NCBI RefSeq assembly: GCF_024436175.1
Contig: NZ_JANFQP010000001.1
Location: forward strand, 682,001-746,000
DNA length: 64,000 nt
From: Kaistella montana
GTDB lineage: Bacteria; Bacteroidota; Bacteroidia; Flavobacteriales; Weeksellaceae
Reading direction: 5' to 3'
The position numbers were made by a program, and so were the translations under genes. The notes under the pieces were generated by a model, which saw only the letters and a program-made list of their open reading frames with translations, ran no database searches and was not told the DNA's origin. Shown piece after piece: positions 62,805-64,000 of the stretch. Positions within the stretch are counted from its first letter, which is position 1, and every line of letters begins with the position of its first letter.

Positions 62805-63503
62805 ATGAAAAATATCGTCATCATCGGTTGCGGAAAGGGAATCGGATTAGCAACAGCAAAGATTCTCGCAGAACAAAACAAAATCATCGGAATTTCCAGA
62901 ACAGGAAATGCAGAACTGAAGCATCCGAATATTGAATTCCACAAAATGGATATTCTTTCGGGAAACTTAGATGACATTAATTTTCCTGAAGTGGTGGATG
63001 GATTGGTTTATGCACCCGGAAGCATTAATTTAAAACCATTTAACCGACTTTCTGTGGATGATTTTAAGAATGATTTTGAGATCAATGTTTTGGGAGCGGT
63101 AAAAATGATTCAGAAACTGTTGCCGAATCTTAAAAAGTCGGAAAGTGCCTCCGTTGTGCTTTTCAGTTCCGTGGCGGCAAAACTGGGAATGCCTTTTCAC
63201 GCTTCGATTGCGGCGAGTAAAAATGCGGTGGAAGGTCTTACAAAAAGTCTGGCGGCGGAATTTTCGGCTCAGAAAATCAGGGTTAATGCGATTGCACCTT
63301 CTTTAACGGACACGAATCTGGCAGCACAGCTTTTGGCAACGCCTGAGAAAAGAGAAGCTTCCGCGAAAAGACATCCATTGCAAAGAGTGGGAACGGCCGA
63401 AGAAATTGCGGAAATGACGGCTTTCCTTGTTTCAGATAAATCTTCGTGGATTACAGGACAGATTTTTGGAATTGATGGCGGAATGGGAAGTGTTAAGCTT
63501 TAG
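62805..63503 (+). CDS. SDR family protein lacking the catalytic tyrosine
   Basis: A 232-residue SDR from the ATG at 62805 (the frame extends 17 codons upstream through a repeat element). G8-C-G-K-G-I-G14 is the nucleotide-binding motif; Y-A-P-G replaces N-N-A-G. At the active site Ser122 and Lys139 are present but the Tyr of Y-x-x-x-K is Ile135 (S-I-A-A-S-K), so ordinary SDR catalysis is doubtful. The end (F-L-V-S-D-K-S-S-W-I-T-G-Q-I-F-G-I-D-G-G) is normal. It belongs by place to the photolyase island. NAD(P) sensing or a different reaction is possible. Confidence 0.85.
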   Translation: MKNIVIIGCGKGIGLATAKILAEQNKIIGISRTGNAELKHPNIEFHKMDILSGNLDDINFPEVVDGLVYAPGSINLKPFNRLSVDDFKNDFEINVLGAVKMIQKLLPNLKKSESASVVLFSSVAAKLGMPFHASIAASKNAVEGLTKSLAAEFSAQKIRVNAIAPSLTDTNLAAQLLATPEKREASAKRHPLQRVGTAEEIAEMTAFLVSDKSSWITGQIFGIDGGMGSVKL

Positions 63504-63590
63504 TTGGAGGTTTTGAGAATTGGAGCATTGAAGGGTTTAGATTTTTCAACCTCTTTATTAGATTATAAAAAATATTTAAAATACTAAGAT

Positions 63591-63598
63591 TAAATTTG
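63591..63598 (+). promoter_or_regulatory. -7 box TAAATTTG four bases before a start codon
   Basis: A full TAnnTTTG match; only CGCT separates it from the ATG at 63603, so the mRNA would be leaderless or nearly so. Confidence 0.45.
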
Positions 63599-63602
63599 CG
63601 CT

Positions 63603-64000
63603 ATGAATACTGACTTTTTCATTGATCTGTTTCATCAGGTTAAAGAATTTGAAAATTCCGAAGCTTATAAACCTCACTCTAATGTTGAGGATTTCCGTCT
63701 TTGGCTGAATGATAAAAAATACAGAAAAGAGAGCCCAACCAAACTTTTTAAAAATGAGCAGCATCAGGTTTCTTTTACAGAAAATGAAATCTGCAAACAG
63801 GTTCTGCTTTTGGGACGATATTCCAGACAATTAATTAGAAAGGGCTTGAATGATTTCCCTGAATTGGCCAATGAAGAATTCACCTACCTTTACCGATTGA
63901 AGGACGAACCGAATCTGAGTAAAATTCAGTTAATCGAAAGAAACGGTCACGAAAAACAAACCGGCACTCAAATCATTAAACGTCTTCTGGAATATGGATT
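63603..64000 (+). CDS. MarR-like winged-helix regulator, cut by the window end
   Basis: 132 codons are in view from the ATG at 63603, with no stop before the edge. The first half is helical and charged (F-F-I-D-L-F-H-Q-V-K-E-F-E ... Q-V-L-L-L-G-R-Y-S-R-Q-L-I-R). From about 100 on, F-T-Y-L-Y-R-L-K-D-E-P-N-L-S-K-I-Q-L-I-E-R-N and T-G-T-Q-I-I-K-R-L-L-E-Y-G look like the MarR wing-helix DNA-binding core. The missing part should hold the wing (D-x-R). It may regulate the neighbouring genes. Identified from pattern, not from a strong signature. Confidence 0.65.
   Translation, partial: MNTDFFIDLFHQVKEFENSEAYKPHSNVEDFRLWLNDKKYRKESPTKLFKNEQHQVSFTENEICKQVLLLGRYSRQLIRKGLNDFPELANEEFTYLYRLKDEPNLSKIQLIERNGHEKQTGTQIIKRLLEYG

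Overview
The window looks like a chromosomal segment of a Bacteroidota bacterium of class Flavobacteriia, most likely the Chryseobacterium/Kaistella/Epilithonimonas group (Weeksellaceae). The signs are AT-rich DNA, no clear Shine-Dalgarno sites, several good TAnnTTTG (-7) promoter boxes with TTG/TTTG about 17-20 bp upstream, two SusC/SusD pairs, a fused E1 alpha/beta ketoacid dehydrogenase, and dispersed intergenic repeats. The assignment is inferred from gene content and sequence style only; no rRNA or tRNA gene was seen.

Layout. 1-10.5 kb: 3' part of a RecB/AddB-like nuclease gene, an SDR reductase, slyD, topB, a 1-kb repeat-rich spacer, a nitroreductase-ohrR-ohr peroxide-resistance group, a 54-residue lipoprotein, a DUF6526 protein and ligA. 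10.7-17.6 kb: a SusC/SusD pair followed by a glycerophosphodiester phosphodiesterase and a metallophosphoesterase, behind a Pho-box-like promoter; this reads as an organophosphate-scavenging locus. 17.9-22.6 kb: ammonium transporter, branched-chain 2-oxoacid dehydrogenase E1 and glutaryl-CoA dehydrogenase. 22.7-34.1 kb: a beta-glucan utilisation locus (Nudix-type regulator and MFS transporter, divergent from SusC, SusD, a surface lipoprotein, GH30, GH16 and GH30). 34.1-39.8 kb: housekeeping genes (DoxX, era, methyltransferase, map, HAD protein, acyl-ACP desaturase). 40.2-45.4 kb: an operon for extracytosolic flavin-based electron transfer (ankyrin protein, DUF2271, PepSY-flavodoxin-FNR fusion, ApbE). 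45.8-52.4 kb: thioesterase, 3-hydroxyacyl-CoA dehydrogenase and an EmrB-EmrA-TolC tripartite efflux system with an AraC regulator. 52.4-54.6 kb: a hipBA toxin-antitoxin pair and the stump of a DUF2779 gene. 54.6-64 kb: a photolyase island (DUF2867 SDR, ribA, TetR, UbiB-like kinase, DUF2256, CRY-DASH, a second photolyase-family protein, TIGR03643, an SDR without the catalytic Tyr, and a MarR-like regulator cut by the window end).

The most interesting part is the photolyase island. The CRY-DASH gene carries a frameshift best explained by an 8-bp deletion between direct repeats. The second photolyase belongs to the family that normally carries a [4Fe-4S] cluster but has only one cysteine in the whole protein. 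A GTP cyclohydrolase II (first step of the flavin and ribityllumazine pathway) stands divergently from a TetR regulator, with a near-perfect palindrome over the ribA -7 box. A light/UV regulon coupling flavin supply to DNA repair is inferred. The ApbE-DUF2271-PepSY operon and the phosphodiester SusCD locus are the next best candidates for follow-up.
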